From positions 1 to 64,000 of IMG/VR virus record IMGVR_UViG_3300027668_000008: DNA of 64,000 nucleotides. The stretch is one strand, 5' to 3'. Positions within the stretch are counted from its first letter, which is position 1, and each line of letters opens with the position of its first letter. The translations under genes were made by a program, and so were the position numbers. Shown piece after piece: positions 16,860 through 24,442 of this stretch. The notes under the pieces were generated by a model that worked only from the letters and a program-made list of their open reading frames with translations, did no database searches and had not been told where the DNA came from. This DNA is from a virus.

Positions 16860-17958
16860 TTTAAAAACAAGTGAATATGACTTTAGTGCTATACCCTTTG
16901 ACGATTTAGTTAGTGTTGGGCAACGTACTTTACTTCATAGAGATATTTTTACAGTTAGTTGGCTACTAGGAAGATTTTGTAACTACAAATGTTCTTATTG
17001 TTGGCCCTATGCTCGTAGTGATAGAAAAGACCATAGACCTACGGAACTATGTCTATCAACTATTGACGAAATTAAGAGACAGGCAAGAGACAATGGCTTT
17101 AATAGTTTTCATTTTAGTTTAAGTGGAGGCGAGCCAACTTTTCATCCTGGTTACTTAGATATTTTAAAACATTTAAGTGACGATGCTCACAATACAAACT
17201 ACACAAGTGTACACATGACTAGTAATTGTAGTCGTAACATGAAGTGGTTTGAAACGTATGTCGATTACGCAAGTAAGTTTCACCGTGCTAGTATTACTTG
17301 TAGTCTACACGTTGAACACGTCGACACACCTGAGAAAATGCAGGACCTTGCAAACAAACTTATACTATGTCAAGAACATGATGTACAAGTAACTATTAAT
17401 ATGGTTATGGTTCCAGAAGTATTTGACAAGTATTATGAGAATGCATTGTTCTTTCATAATCAGAACATTAACGTAACTTTAAAGCCTATGAGTGATCCAA
17501 CTGCAAGTAGAGTCGTTGATGGTTATACAGAGGAAATGAAGCAAAAACTGTATAATGATATGCCACAACGTGCATATACTGAGATTAAAAATAAATACGT
17601 TAGTAGACCAAAGCCCAATTGGAAGCCTTTACCAGAAATGAAATTGGACAATGGAACAGTACCTCAGCATTTTCAAGTAGAGTTTGAAGATAATAAAGGC
17701 AAGAAATGGTACATGGATCAAGCAGAACGCTTTAATGCGTTTAATTTTAATAAATTTACTGGTTGGCAATGCAATGCAGGGTTCCAAGGAATTATAATAA
17801 GAGAACCAGACGGCTCAATTAAGAGAAGTTATAGTTGCAGTGACAGTCCACTAGGAAATATCGAAACAGGGTTTAAGTTATTTAATAAACCGATGCCTTG
17901 TATTTCAAACTCGTGTGTATCTAGTGCAGACAGTAAGATTCCAAAAAGGAAAGAATGA
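16852..17958 (+). CDS. Radical SAM protein, third type
   Basis: A 368-residue radical SAM enzyme distinct from types A and B. The core is Cys43-x3-Cys47-x2-Cys50 (FCNYKCSYCWP) with LSGGEPTFHP as the SAM motif, and it has no N-terminal auxiliary cysteines. The C-terminal third has cysteines in GWQCNAGFQG, SYSCSDS and CISNSC, followed by a basic end, which suggests an auxiliary Fe-S site. It closes the run of radical SAM genes and is coupled by ATGA to a small basic ORF that leads into the Fe-S genes nfu and sufE. Substrate unknown. Confidence 0.86.
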   Translation: MTDLKTSEYDFSAIPFDDLVSVGQRTLLHRDIFTVSWLLGRFCNYKCSYCWPYARSDRKDHRPTELCLSTIDEIKRQARDNGFNSFHFSLSGGEPTFHPGYLDILKHLSDDAHNTNYTSVHMTSNCSRNMKWFETYVDYASKFHRASITCSLHVEHVDTPEKMQDLANKLILCQEHDVQVTINMVMVPEVFDKYYENALFFHNQNINVTLKPMSDPTASRVVDGYTEEMKQKLYNDMPQRAYTEIKNKYVSRPKPNWKPLPEMKLDNGTVPQHFQVEFEDNKGKKWYMDQAERFNAFNFNKFTGWQCNAGFQGIIIREPDGSIKRSYSCSDSPLGNIETGFKLFNKPMPCISNSCVSSADSKIPKRKE

Positions 17959-18134
17959 GTAACAACGACGACAAACGAAAACAAAGAGATCCGAAAGGAA
18001 TATTCGCGGGAATGGACGACGAATCGTTTAGTAAGTTAACTAAAACTTACGGAACAAATCCATCAAGTAAACGCCCGATCAATCAACAGAGTAAAAAACA
18101 TGACAGACAAAACAAAAGAAGAAATAATAGTTGA
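17955..18134 (+). CDS. Small basic protein, unknown function
   Basis: A 59-residue, very hydrophilic protein (MSNNDDKRKQRDPKG... ending RRNNS). Its ATG overlaps the stop of the radical SAM gene (ATGA) and its end overlaps the Nfu-like gene by 35 nt. The many Asn, Lys and Arg residues suggest a disordered, nucleic acid- or protein-binding peptide. No cysteines are present and it does not resemble a typical radical SAM precursor peptide, though that role cannot be excluded. Confidence 0.55.
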   Translation: MSNNDDKRKQRDPKGIFAGMDDESFSKLTKTYGTNPSSKRPINQQSKKHDRQNKRRNNS

Positions 18135-18468
18135 GATTAAAAAAGTTGTAGAAGAATATGTACAACCTAATGTAGCACAACATGGTGGAACTGTTACACT
18201 CGAAGACTTTGATATGGAAACTGGACAAGCAACAATGCTAATGAGCGGAAGTTGTTCAGGCTGTGCAAGTAGTATGATGACACTTAAAATGGGTGTTGAG
18301 AATATGCTTAAACATTACATACAAGAAGTTAAAAGTGTAGTCGGTGTAGATGATCCCGCTTTCAATAATCCTTATTATACCAATGCAGAATTTTATGATG
18401 ATTGGCGTGAGGAAGACTTTTTCGAACAAGGTGAGACACAGGTGTTAAATGATCCAATCAAAAATTAA
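18100..18468 (+). CDS. nfu: Nfu-type Fe-S scaffold/carrier protein
   Basis: A 122-residue protein with the C-terminal NifU domain pattern: VEEYVQPNVAQHGG (about 17-30), then GSCSGCASSMMTLKMG with Cys52-x2-Cys55, the pair that binds a bridging 4Fe-4S cluster between two subunits. Nfu proteins pass 4Fe-4S clusters to client enzymes. An acidic C-terminal extension of about 35 residues follows the domain. It overlaps the SufE-like gene downstream by 20 nt. Its place right after eleven radical SAM genes suggests it loads clusters onto them. Confidence 0.85.
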   Translation: MTDKTKEEIIVEIKKVVEEYVQPNVAQHGGTVTLEDFDMETGQATMLMSGSCSGCASSMMTLKMGVENMLKHYIQEVKSVVGVDDPAFNNPYYTNAEFYDDWREEDFFEQGETQVLNDPIKN

Positions 18469-18850
18469 GACTTGGGCAGACGACTTATCCATGTTAGAAG
18501 GACACGAAAGATTATCTTATCTTGTTGACCTTGCTCGACGAGCAACAACCCTCCCTAGTGAATTGCGAACTGATGAAAGATTAGTCCCAGGATGTATTAG
18601 TAAGATTTGGGTCGAAGTAGGACTGAAAGAAGATGGTATAAACATTTATTACGACAGTGATGCTTTAATCCCTAAAGGAATAACAACAATAGTTTGTGAT
18701 ATCTTTACAGGTAGCAATAAAGAAGAAGCACTCAGTATGAAAATGGAAGACCTAGAACCTCTGGGCTTCACACAATTAGTTACACCACAGAGACGTAATG
18801 GTCTCTACAATCTAATCGGAGTAATACAAAGCAAGATAGAAAGACTATAA
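18449..18850 (+). CDS. sufE: SufE-like sulfur acceptor for Fe-S assembly
   Basis: A 133-residue SufE/CsdE-family protein. The conserved RLVPGCISKIWV carries Cys49, the residue that accepts persulfide sulfur from a SufS-type cysteine desulfurase. The usual order of the family is kept: an N-terminal helix with SYLVDLAR, then the Cys loop, then IPKGITTIVCDIFTG. No cysteine desulfurase is found in the window, so the host enzyme is presumably used. The gene overlaps nfu by 20 nt, and with iscU (22646-23062) completes a sulfur-to-cluster route. Confidence 0.85.
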   Translation: MIQSKIKTWADDLSMLEGHERLSYLVDLARRATTLPSELRTDERLVPGCISKIWVEVGLKEDGINIYYDSDALIPKGITTIVCDIFTGSNKEEALSMKMEDLEPLGFTQLVTPQRRNGLYNLIGVIQSKIERL

Positions 18851-18906
18851 ATTATGATCACGCACTATAGTAGAGATGAAAATAGAGATAGTACCAAGAC
18901 AGAAAC

Positions 18907-19503
18907 TTGCGACAATACGCTATTCAAAGCAACACCCAACACTCACTAATGTTTCAAATTAAAGAATTAACACCAGAGATGGATTTAAGCCTAAGTAACT
19001 TCTGTAAGAAGTGTGAAGGACTTGGGTATATGAACAATACATTCTCAGCAATGAAATACGAATGGCTACGCCAACAAGGCGGTATATGGCATTGTGTTTC
19101 TCATGGTGGATTAGAAGCAGGGTATGGAGACATATTAAGTTTGGCAGGATGCCACCCATTGCCTGAAGTAAACGAAAACGCCTGGAGAGTTATGTTTAGA
19201 GGCGTACAGATTCCTGGTAACTATGGACTAGGGTTAAGCAAGTATCATATGAATGCTTTAACTTGGAGATACATATTACCTAAACAAATAGAATTTATAG
19301 GTGAAGACAAAGACATCTATATTACTACTAACATGAACAATGATGCTAGTGGGAAAATGAATAAGACACACAGATTGTTCCAACGTTTAAAAGTGTTGGG
19401 TATGGTAGAACATCATAATGATATGGAGTTATACTTTACAAGACAAAGTGTGTGGAAACTAAACAAAGAGAAGTACATGGAGGTACGAGCTAATGTGGTT
19501 TAA
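18907..19503 (+). CDS. Conserved phage protein, GNAT-like, uncertain 5' end
   Basis: A protein of up to 198 residues with SLSNFCKKCEGLGYMNN, LAGCHPLPEV, RVMFRGVQIPG and ITTNMNND motifs. I believe it belongs to a marine-phage family that resembles N-acetyltransferases, but no clear acetyl-CoA loop is visible. The 5' end is unsettled: in this frame only a TTG at 18907 or an ATG at 18949 without a ribosome binding site is available, while a 28-residue reading frame at 18876-18962 (MKIEIVPRQKLATIRYSKQH...) runs in another frame and looks like the missing N terminus. A frameshift is therefore possible. Confidence 0.6.
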   Translation: MRQYAIQSNTQHSLMFQIKELTPEMDLSLSNFCKKCEGLGYMNNTFSAMKYEWLRQQGGIWHCVSHGGLEAGYGDILSLAGCHPLPEVNENAWRVMFRGVQIPGNYGLGLSKYHMNALTWRYILPKQIEFIGEDKDIYITTNMNNDASGKMNKTHRLFQRLKVLGMVEHHNDMELYFTRQSVWKLNKEKYMEVRANVV

Positions 19504-19795
19504 TTGGAATCATCTAAGAGAAGCAGAAAAACATGGTGGCAATAAAGGTACAAATGGGATAGTGTTATATTTTAAACACGCCAGAGTAAGTTTAATTGAA
19601 GCATGGAGTTTGTTTGTATTATGTATAGCAAGTATCCTACACGCAATCTGTCCACCCTTATTCGACTTTAAGTTATTAGAATTAAGATTAAAATATGACG
19701 AGAAGTTATACGACTTTGTCCCTACGCATAAAGCGTGGGATAGTTTAAGAACAAAGATCAACAAAGAAAACAACAAACAAAAAACAAAGGAATAA
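19493..19795 (+). CDS. Small membrane-associated protein, DUF6356-like
   Basis: A 100-residue protein with one strong hydrophobic segment (about 35-57, SLFVLCIASILHAICPPLF) and a Lys-rich C terminus. The arrangement YFKHARVSLIEAW followed by SILHAICPPLFDF is reminiscent of DUF6356 proteins, small bacterial proteins of unknown function. It overlaps the previous gene by 11 nt and ends directly before the cold-shock gene (TAAATG). Confidence 0.5.
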   Translation: MWFNWNHLREAEKHGGNKGTNGIVLYFKHARVSLIEAWSLFVLCIASILHAICPPLFDFKLLELRLKYDEKLYDFVPTHKAWDSLRTKINKENNKQKTKE

Positions 19796-20005
19796 ATGAC
19801 AACAATAACAGGAAAAGTAAAATGGTTCGATGGCGTTAAAGGCTACGGATTTATTGAAAGAGACGACAAAGAAAAGGATGTATTTGTACATTCTTCAGCA
19901 GTAAGAAGTTCAGGAATGGACGGACTAAATGAAGGCGATACATTATCGTTTGAGGTTGAAGAAGGTCAACGAGGATCATCGGCAGTAAACCTACAAAAAG
20001 CATAA
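19796..20005 (+). CDS. csp: Cold-shock-domain protein
   Basis: A 69-residue single cold-shock domain of full length. [19 protein letters not shown] contains the RNP1-type KGYGFI and DVFVHSSAV the RNP2-type VFVH, both needed for binding single-stranded RNA or DNA. Such proteins melt RNA structure and aid translation or antitermination. Its presence inside the biosynthetic gene string may mean it assists expression of this long transcript, which is inference. Confidence 0.93.
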   Translation: MTTITGKVKWFDGVKGYGFIERDDKEKDVFVHSSAVRSSGMDGLNEGDTLSFEVEEGQRGSSAVNLQKA

Positions 20006-20017
20006 AAAGAGTGACGA

Positions 20018-20728
20018 ATGGAAATCAACAAGTTACAAGATATTATCAACGAGGGTACGACTATATGTTCTAGCGGAACAACAGGCAAACCTAAACCTAT
20101 AGAACAAACAGTTGCTAAACTAAAAGCAGGTGACGAAGCCGCTATAGACAGTCAGCGACTTACAAGCAAGTCTAAAGTTTATACAGTGTGTAAGACTACA
20201 CACGCCGGCGGACTACTTGCACAAAGTTTACCAGCAATTCGTTTAGGAGCCGAAGTTGTATTTGATGACTTTAATCCATATCGTTGGGTTAAAGAAGTAC
20301 ACAAGTACACGCATACACACATCATACCTGCACATGGCGAAGCAATTATGAAAACAAAGGGCTTTAAGGACATGGACTTATCCAATGTTTGGATAACTTG
20401 TGGCAGTGACATTGTTCCATGGCATCTTATTAAGGCGTTTGTTAACAGAGGTGCAACGTTTATGTGTAACTGGGGAATGACAGAAGTAGGTCCTTGTGCA
20501 ATCAATACAGTATTTGGAAGTTTAGGCAAGATAGAAGAATATGAAAGCAAAGTGGATCTAAAGGGATCAATGCCTGTACTAGGTGATAGATTCTACTGTG
20601 ATTACCAAATAAGTGAATGGAACGAGTTATCTGTTAAAGGCAATATCTGTGTGTATGATGATTGGTTTAAAACAGGTGACTTAGTCGAACAACATAAGAA
20701 CGTATTATTTTATAATGGCAGAAAATAA
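20018..20728 (+). CDS. Miniature ANL-superfamily adenylating enzyme
   Basis: A 236-residue protein with ANL (acyl-CoA synthetase/adenylation) motifs in order: SSGTTGKPK (18-26, ATP phosphate loop), NWGMTE (151-156, the usual YGxTE), and KTGDL (218-222) with the ATP-ribose Asp221. It stops at GRK, the hinge before the C-terminal lid domain, so the lid and its catalytic lysine are absent, and about 150 residues are missing at the N terminus compared with standard 500-600-residue enzymes. It may be an adenylate-forming core or be complemented in trans. It overlaps the following sulfotransferase-like gene by 14 nt. Confidence 0.75.
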   Translation: MEINKLQDIINEGTTICSSGTTGKPKPIEQTVAKLKAGDEAAIDSQRLTSKSKVYTVCKTTHAGGLLAQSLPAIRLGAEVVFDDFNPYRWVKEVHKYTHTHIIPAHGEAIMKTKGFKDMDLSNVWITCGSDIVPWHLIKAFVNRGATFMCNWGMTEVGPCAINTVFGSLGKIEEYESKVDLKGSMPVLGDRFYCDYQISEWNELSVKGNICVYDDWFKTGDLVEQHKNVLFYNGRK

Positions 20729-21434
20729 CCTAATTGTAATAAGTGCTCCAATGGGAGCAAAAGGACATCAAATTGGCAGACTATTGGCTAGTTGCGATAA
20801 TGTTGAATGGTATAATCATAGTGCTAATGGCACAGAACCATGGAAGCCTTATAGGGAAAATCATCTCCATGGTACTGATAACAATTTTACTATATATCAT
20901 TGGAATAGACGCTTTAATGGCTCTAAAGGACATGGTTTAGACGAATATACTGTTCCCCCTGTACTTGATATGGCGAACAGACAAACACAGCGTACGGGCA
21001 AATATGAGCCCATAAACGACTGGAAACAACGTGTGTCTCCCTCTAATTTAATGTATGCATTACATGGACCTTTGGATAAAACTAAAGAGTTTTTTGGTCC
21101 TGCTAAACACATTGTAGTTATACCTAAAGATATGTCTAGACTACTTGCAAGGTTCTGTCAAACAAGTGCCAAGTATTATGTTGATCCAGAGAATCCAGAT
21201 AAAACATTCTTTGATTTATATGAGGGAAATTATATGAATATGCTTGAACATTTAGAACGTGTAGTAGACAACTACAGTCGTAATGTTACAGAAGAGGATG
21301 TCATAATAACAGACCCGGATAAGTTTTTTGTTGAAGAAAACTTCCAAAAGGTCTGTGATAAGTTTAATTTAACTTTTAATGATGATAACTTTGATAAAGT
21401 TATTAAGTTTATTCGAAACCCATGGTTGCTATAA
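20715..21434 (+). CDS. Sulfotransferase-like P-loop protein
   Basis: A 239-residue protein starting with LIVISAPMGAKGHQIGRLL, a P-loop-like turn in the position of the PAPS 5'-phosphate loop of sulfotransferases, with KHIVVIPKDMSRLLARF (about 130-146) as a possible 3'-phosphate-binding region. It is a distant relative of the two minus-strand proteins at 21409-22146 and 23064-23933. It is the last gene of the plus-strand string, and its 3' end overlaps the converging gene by 26 nt. A catalytic His or Lys cannot be assigned with confidence. Confidence 0.5.
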   Translation: MAENNLIVISAPMGAKGHQIGRLLASCDNVEWYNHSANGTEPWKPYRENHLHGTDNNFTIYHWNRRFNGSKGHGLDEYTVPPVLDMANRQTQRTGKYEPINDWKQRVSPSNLMYALHGPLDKTKEFFGPAKHIVVIPKDMSRLLARFCQTSAKYYVDPENPDKTFFDLYEGNYMNMLEHLERVVDNYSRNVTEEDVIITDPDKFFVEENFQKVCDKFNLTFNDDNFDKVIKFIRNPWLL

Positions 21435-22146
21435 ACGTATCTAGTTTCTGATTACTAACCATCATAGAATAACCATCTTCGTTTTTAAGTTCTAACTTTT
21501 TAGAATCCAATGTTAACGGAACACCTTCGACCATTCTAATATACTTTTTAATTATACTATCGTCTGTGTCGACATTAAAGACATTCTTCCAATAGCCTTC
21601 ATTACATACATTCATAGTTAATTTGTTTTCATGAATAAACATTAGATTGTGTCTATTCTCATGGGCCATTGCTTTAATCATTGTTTCTTTGTTAGTGTAT
21701 CCTTCTTTGTATCTAGGATACGGAATATCAAACCCACCTGCCCCAAACCAACCTTCCTCGCACTTTTCATCTGATCTATAAACAATAACAAACTTACTGT
21801 TTGGGAACATCTTATAGATTTTAGGTAAGTCGATACTAAATTGATGACACTTGATAATTTTGTATCCGTCGTTGGTAGTGATCCATGCTCTTTCAATCTC
21901 TTCGAATATCTCTTTCTTAGATAAGCGATCCAATGCATCGAAACTATCACCGAATGGAAAACCTGGACCAAAATAACTACCACGATGTGGGATAATATCG
22001 GGATCGTTGTAGTGTGCGTACTGTCTATCTTCAGCATAGTCTCCGGTATCGAATAGATACTTTTTACTTTGTGCCATTATGTGTGCAACTGCACTCCATT
22101 TACTACCAGGTGCACCTGTAAAAAATACTAGTTTACTTTCGTCCAT
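21409..22146 (-). CDS. Sulfotransferase-like P-loop protein
   Basis: A 245-residue protein with KLVFFTGAPGSKWSAVAHIM at its N terminus (P-loop-like), HRGSYFGPGFPFGDSFDAL, GYKIIKCHQFSIDLPKI and KFVIVYRSDEKCEEGWFGAG. The last segment matches the region where sulfotransferases bind the PAPS 3'-phosphate (VYRxP..). It is clearly homologous to 23064-23933 (shared GAPG(S/T)(K/R)WSA, YFGP, IVK(C/S)H and GGFDI.YP.Y). The pair is separated by a DUF2721 membrane protein and iscU. The substrate is unknown; a carbohydrate or small molecule is usual for the family. Confidence 0.6.
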   Translation of the reverse strand: MDESKLVFFTGAPGSKWSAVAHIMAQSKKYLFDTGDYAEDRQYAHYNDPDIIPHRGSYFGPGFPFGDSFDALDRLSKKEIFEEIERAWITTNDGYKIIKCHQFSIDLPKIYKMFPNSKFVIVYRSDEKCEEGWFGAGGFDIPYPRYKEGYTNKETMIKAMAHENRHNLMFIHENKLTMNVCNEGYWKNVFNVDTDDSIIKKYIRMVEGVPLTLDSKKLELKNEDGYSMMVSNQKLDTFIATMGFE

Positions 22147-22562
22147 TATAAGTCCTCTAAATCTTGTAAGTGTGTATCTAATGCTTTAGTGGCGAATTGC
22201 AATTCAACTGCATATAATAATATTGCTAATCCAAATATAACTAAACTACTTGTAAACAATAAACTGAATATAGAAAATGACTTAATAAAAGCAAAGTACA
22301 TAGCAAATAAGTTGCATATAAATGCAAATGCCGCCAATGTTGATGTTGCCCTATTAAGTCCTAAACGTTTTCGTAGTACAGTTATTTGTTTTAAGTATCT
22401 ATTTGTTGCTTTATCCTTTTTACTTAACTTCTTAGACATTAGTTCGTCGTGTATCTTACGAATTAATGTAGCCAAAGATGTATAACGGTTACCAAAAGAT
22501 ATCATCATTAAGGGTATTGCCGGAAATAAAGCGGCAGGTAATAGTAGTACTGAGTCCATCAT
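22146..22562 (-). CDS. DUF2721-family membrane protein
   Basis: A 138-residue protein starting MMDSVLLLPAALFPAIPLMM, followed by NRYTSLATLIRKIHDEL, a basic middle and two further hydrophobic segments (about 85-105 and 108-125). This matches DUF2721, a small integral membrane family of unknown role. I place the start at 22562, behind an AAGGAA ribosome binding site, rather than 60 nt upstream. The gene abuts the sulfotransferase-like gene downstream. Confidence 0.75.
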   Translation of the reverse strand: MMDSVLLLPAALFPAIPLMMISFGNRYTSLATLIRKIHDELMSKKLSKKDKATNRYLKQITVLRKRLGLNRATSTLAAFAFICNLFAMYFAFIKSFSIFSLLFTSSLVIFGLAILLYAVELQFATKALDTHLQDLEDL

Positions 22563-22567
22563 GTTCC

Positions 22568-22645
22568 TTATAATATTTGTGTTACGACAAGAACTATGAT
22601 AACAGAAAAAATAAACAACCAACCCTTTTCAGGTAGTTCTTTCAT
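22568..22645 (-). CDS. 25-residue single-span membrane micropeptide
   Basis: A tiny ORF begins immediately after the iscU stop codon (TAAATG) and ends 5 nt before the DUF2721 start. The peptide is MKELPEKGW followed by a 15-residue hydrophobic stretch (LFIFSVIIVLVVTQI). The exact fit between two genes supports it, but no ribosome binding site apart from coupling is visible. Confidence 0.4.
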   Translation of the reverse strand: MKELPEKGWLFIFSVIIVLVVTQIL

Positions 22646-23062
22646 TTACTTGATCTCATAATAATTGCCTGTTTTTTCTTGCTCAGGATTCTTTCCTTGA
22701 TAATCCAACACTGCGGCTTTGATGGCATCTTCTGCCAACACACTACAGTGAATCTTTACTGGAGGCAATGCAAGTTCGGTAGCAAGTTCAGTATTTGTAA
22801 TCTTACCTGCTTGTCCTAACGACATTCCTTTTACCATTGTAGTTAATAAACTACTGCTGGCAATAGCACTACCGCATCCATATGTTTTAAATTTAGCATC
22901 TTCTATGATGCCATTCTTATCAACTTTAATTTGCAAACGCATTACATCACCACAAGCAGGTGCTCCCACCATTCCTGTTCCAATGCTTCCGTCTGTGTCA
23001 TCGAACCTACCTACATTACGAGGGTTTTCGTAATGGTCCATCACCTTATCTGAATATGCCAT
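22646..23062 (-). CDS. iscU: IscU-type Fe-S cluster scaffold
   Basis: A 138-residue, full-length IscU. All three cluster cysteines are present: Cys37 in GAPACGDVMRLQI, Cys63 in KTYGCGSAIASSS and Cys106 in KIHCSVLAEDAIKAA, together with Asp39. LPPVK (99-103), the HscA chaperone-binding motif, is intact, so the protein probably works with the host IscS and HscA/HscB. It builds 2Fe-2S clusters for delivery. With nfu and sufE on the facing operon it suggests the phage secures Fe-S clusters for its many radical SAM enzymes. Confidence 0.93.
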   Translation of the reverse strand: MAYSDKVMDHYENPRNVGRFDDTDGSIGTGMVGAPACGDVMRLQIKVDKNGIIEDAKFKTYGCGSAIASSSLLTTMVKGMSLGQAGKITNTELATELALPPVKIHCSVLAEDAIKAAVLDYQGKNPEQEKTGNYYEIK

Positions 23063-23063
23063 G

Positions 23064-23933
23064 TTATTTTCGTCCGTATTTGTTAATTACTTTTACGGTA
23101 GAATCTATTAAGTTTTGATTAATAATATGATCGGTATACTCTACATCTGGATTGTATACCATTGTCATGGTTGCTTTAGTACGATCGTCTAACATATGTT
23201 TCGTATAAGCATCTCTACCTTCTGAAGTATCCAAATCCCAATCACCATCACCTAATTGCTCTGCTAGTGTTTGAATCTTTGGATCTCTATCCCATACATC
23301 TGTGTAACTTACCTGGCCAGGGTCTAAACCTAAGTCAGTATGCAAGTCAGCGAGTGACTTGTATCGTTTAAATTTTGCTCCGGTCTCTGCCGCAAACTTT
23401 ATTGAACACGCATTTTCTATTTTGATTTGTTGTAACATACGTTCATTTGTTTCATACCAATCGTAGTGCGGGTATTCAATGTCAAACCCTCCTACAACTT
23501 GCCACCATCTTAAACATAGTTCGTCAGGTAGATAGTATGCAATAATCTTTGCCTTAGGAAAGCATTTCTTTAAATGGTCAAGTCCGTATGCAAACCAATG
23601 ACTTTTTACAATCTTGATTCCGGTTTCCCAATCACTAAATGCTTTCTTAAATTCTAATAATAATTCTTCTTTTGTCCATGCTTCTAAATTGTCAAACGTT
23701 TTACCAAACTCATGACACGGGCCAAAGTATACACCACGATGCCAACCAATGCCTGCTTTCTTACCATCTTCATATGATGCAGTACGTTCGTATGTACGGT
23801 CATCTGTTTGGTCTGAAAGGTTAATGTCTGGATGACTTGTAATCGATTGGATACTTGCACTCCATCTTGTACCAGGAGCACCTGTAATGATTATAAGGTC
23901 TTCACCTTGGTAATTATCTATTCCATTCTGCAT
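23064..23933 (-). CDS. Sulfotransferase-like P-loop protein
   Basis: A 289-residue paralogue of 21409-22146. It begins with DLIIITGAPGTRWSASIQSI (P-loop-like), then GVYFGPCHEFGKTFDNLEAW, TGIKIVKSHWFAYGLDHL and KIIAYYLPDELCLRWWQVVGGFDIEYP. The pattern fits the sulfotransferase superfamily; HRG near residue 60 and KSH near 117 are candidates for active-site residues. The gene ends 2 nt before iscU and overlaps the methyltransferase-like gene upstream by 20 nt. Substrate unknown. Confidence 0.6.
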   Translation of the reverse strand: MQNGIDNYQGEDLIIITGAPGTRWSASIQSITSHPDINLSDQTDDRTYERTASYEDGKKAGIGWHRGVYFGPCHEFGKTFDNLEAWTKEELLLEFKKAFSDWETGIKIVKSHWFAYGLDHLKKCFPKAKIIAYYLPDELCLRWWQVVGGFDIEYPHYDWYETNERMLQQIKIENACSIKFAAETGAKFKRYKSLADLHTDLGLDPGQVSYTDVWDRDPKIQTLAEQLGDGDWDLDTSEGRDAYTKHMLDDRTKATMTMVYNPDVEYTDHIINQNLIDSTVKVINKYGRK

Positions 23934-24441
23934 AAATTCTTCTCTTATTCGGTTCTGGTATCTCTGTACCTAGTTCAACTAATTCAAAACCGTAGTCTCT
24001 ACAAAACGTTTCATGCCATTGTTCGCTCCAATGAAAGAACGGTACTTTATGTGTATTTGGCTTGCCATGGTCACTTCGACCAGGATTGCAACGCCAAAAA
24101 ATCTTACAACTTGGTTTCATGTGGGTAAGAAGTTTTTCAATTTGATTACGAATCTTTTTGTCGTCTCCAAAGTTAATACTTCCTAAACAAAATGCTACAT
24201 CGAATAACTTATCCGATTCAAACTCTTCTAAAGTTACAACTTGATCTGCTTTTGTATTAGCAGGGTCAATGGCTACTAAATTTTTAATGGAACCTTTAAA
24301 CGGATTGAATCCACAGCCTACGTCTAATACCCAATCTCTTTTACGACATTTGTGTACTAAATCATATCCCGACAATGCATACTTATCAAATTCTTCTGTC
24401 CATTCTGTAGAGAAATATTTGTTGAGTTCTTCCTGGTTCAT
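23914..24441 (-). CDS. Class I SAM-dependent methyltransferase-like protein
   Basis: A 175-residue protein with motif I VLDVGCGFNPFKG (about 38-50) and an acidic motif II LVAIDPANTKADQV, the SAM-binding elements of class I methyltransferases, then FDVAFCLGSINFGD as post-motif I/II. The target-recognition part is minimal, as in small-molecule methyltransferases. It lies between thyX and a sulfotransferase-like gene, overlapping the latter. Substrate unknown. Confidence 0.75.
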   Translation of the reverse strand: MNQEELNKYFSTEWTEEFDKYALSGYDLVHKCRKRDWVLDVGCGFNPFKGSIKNLVAIDPANTKADQVVTLEEFESDKLFDVAFCLGSINFGDDKKIRNQIEKLLTHMKPSCKIFWRCNPGRSDHGKPNTHKVPFFHWSEQWHETFCRDYGFELVELGTEIPEPNKRRIYAEWNR

Positions 24442-24442
24442 C

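Noticed and set aside
17955-18134. Small basic ORF as a radical SAM (RiPP) precursor peptide
   Set aside because: It lacks a leader-core layout, cysteines and repeated core motifs, so the role is not supported; it is listed only as a small protein.
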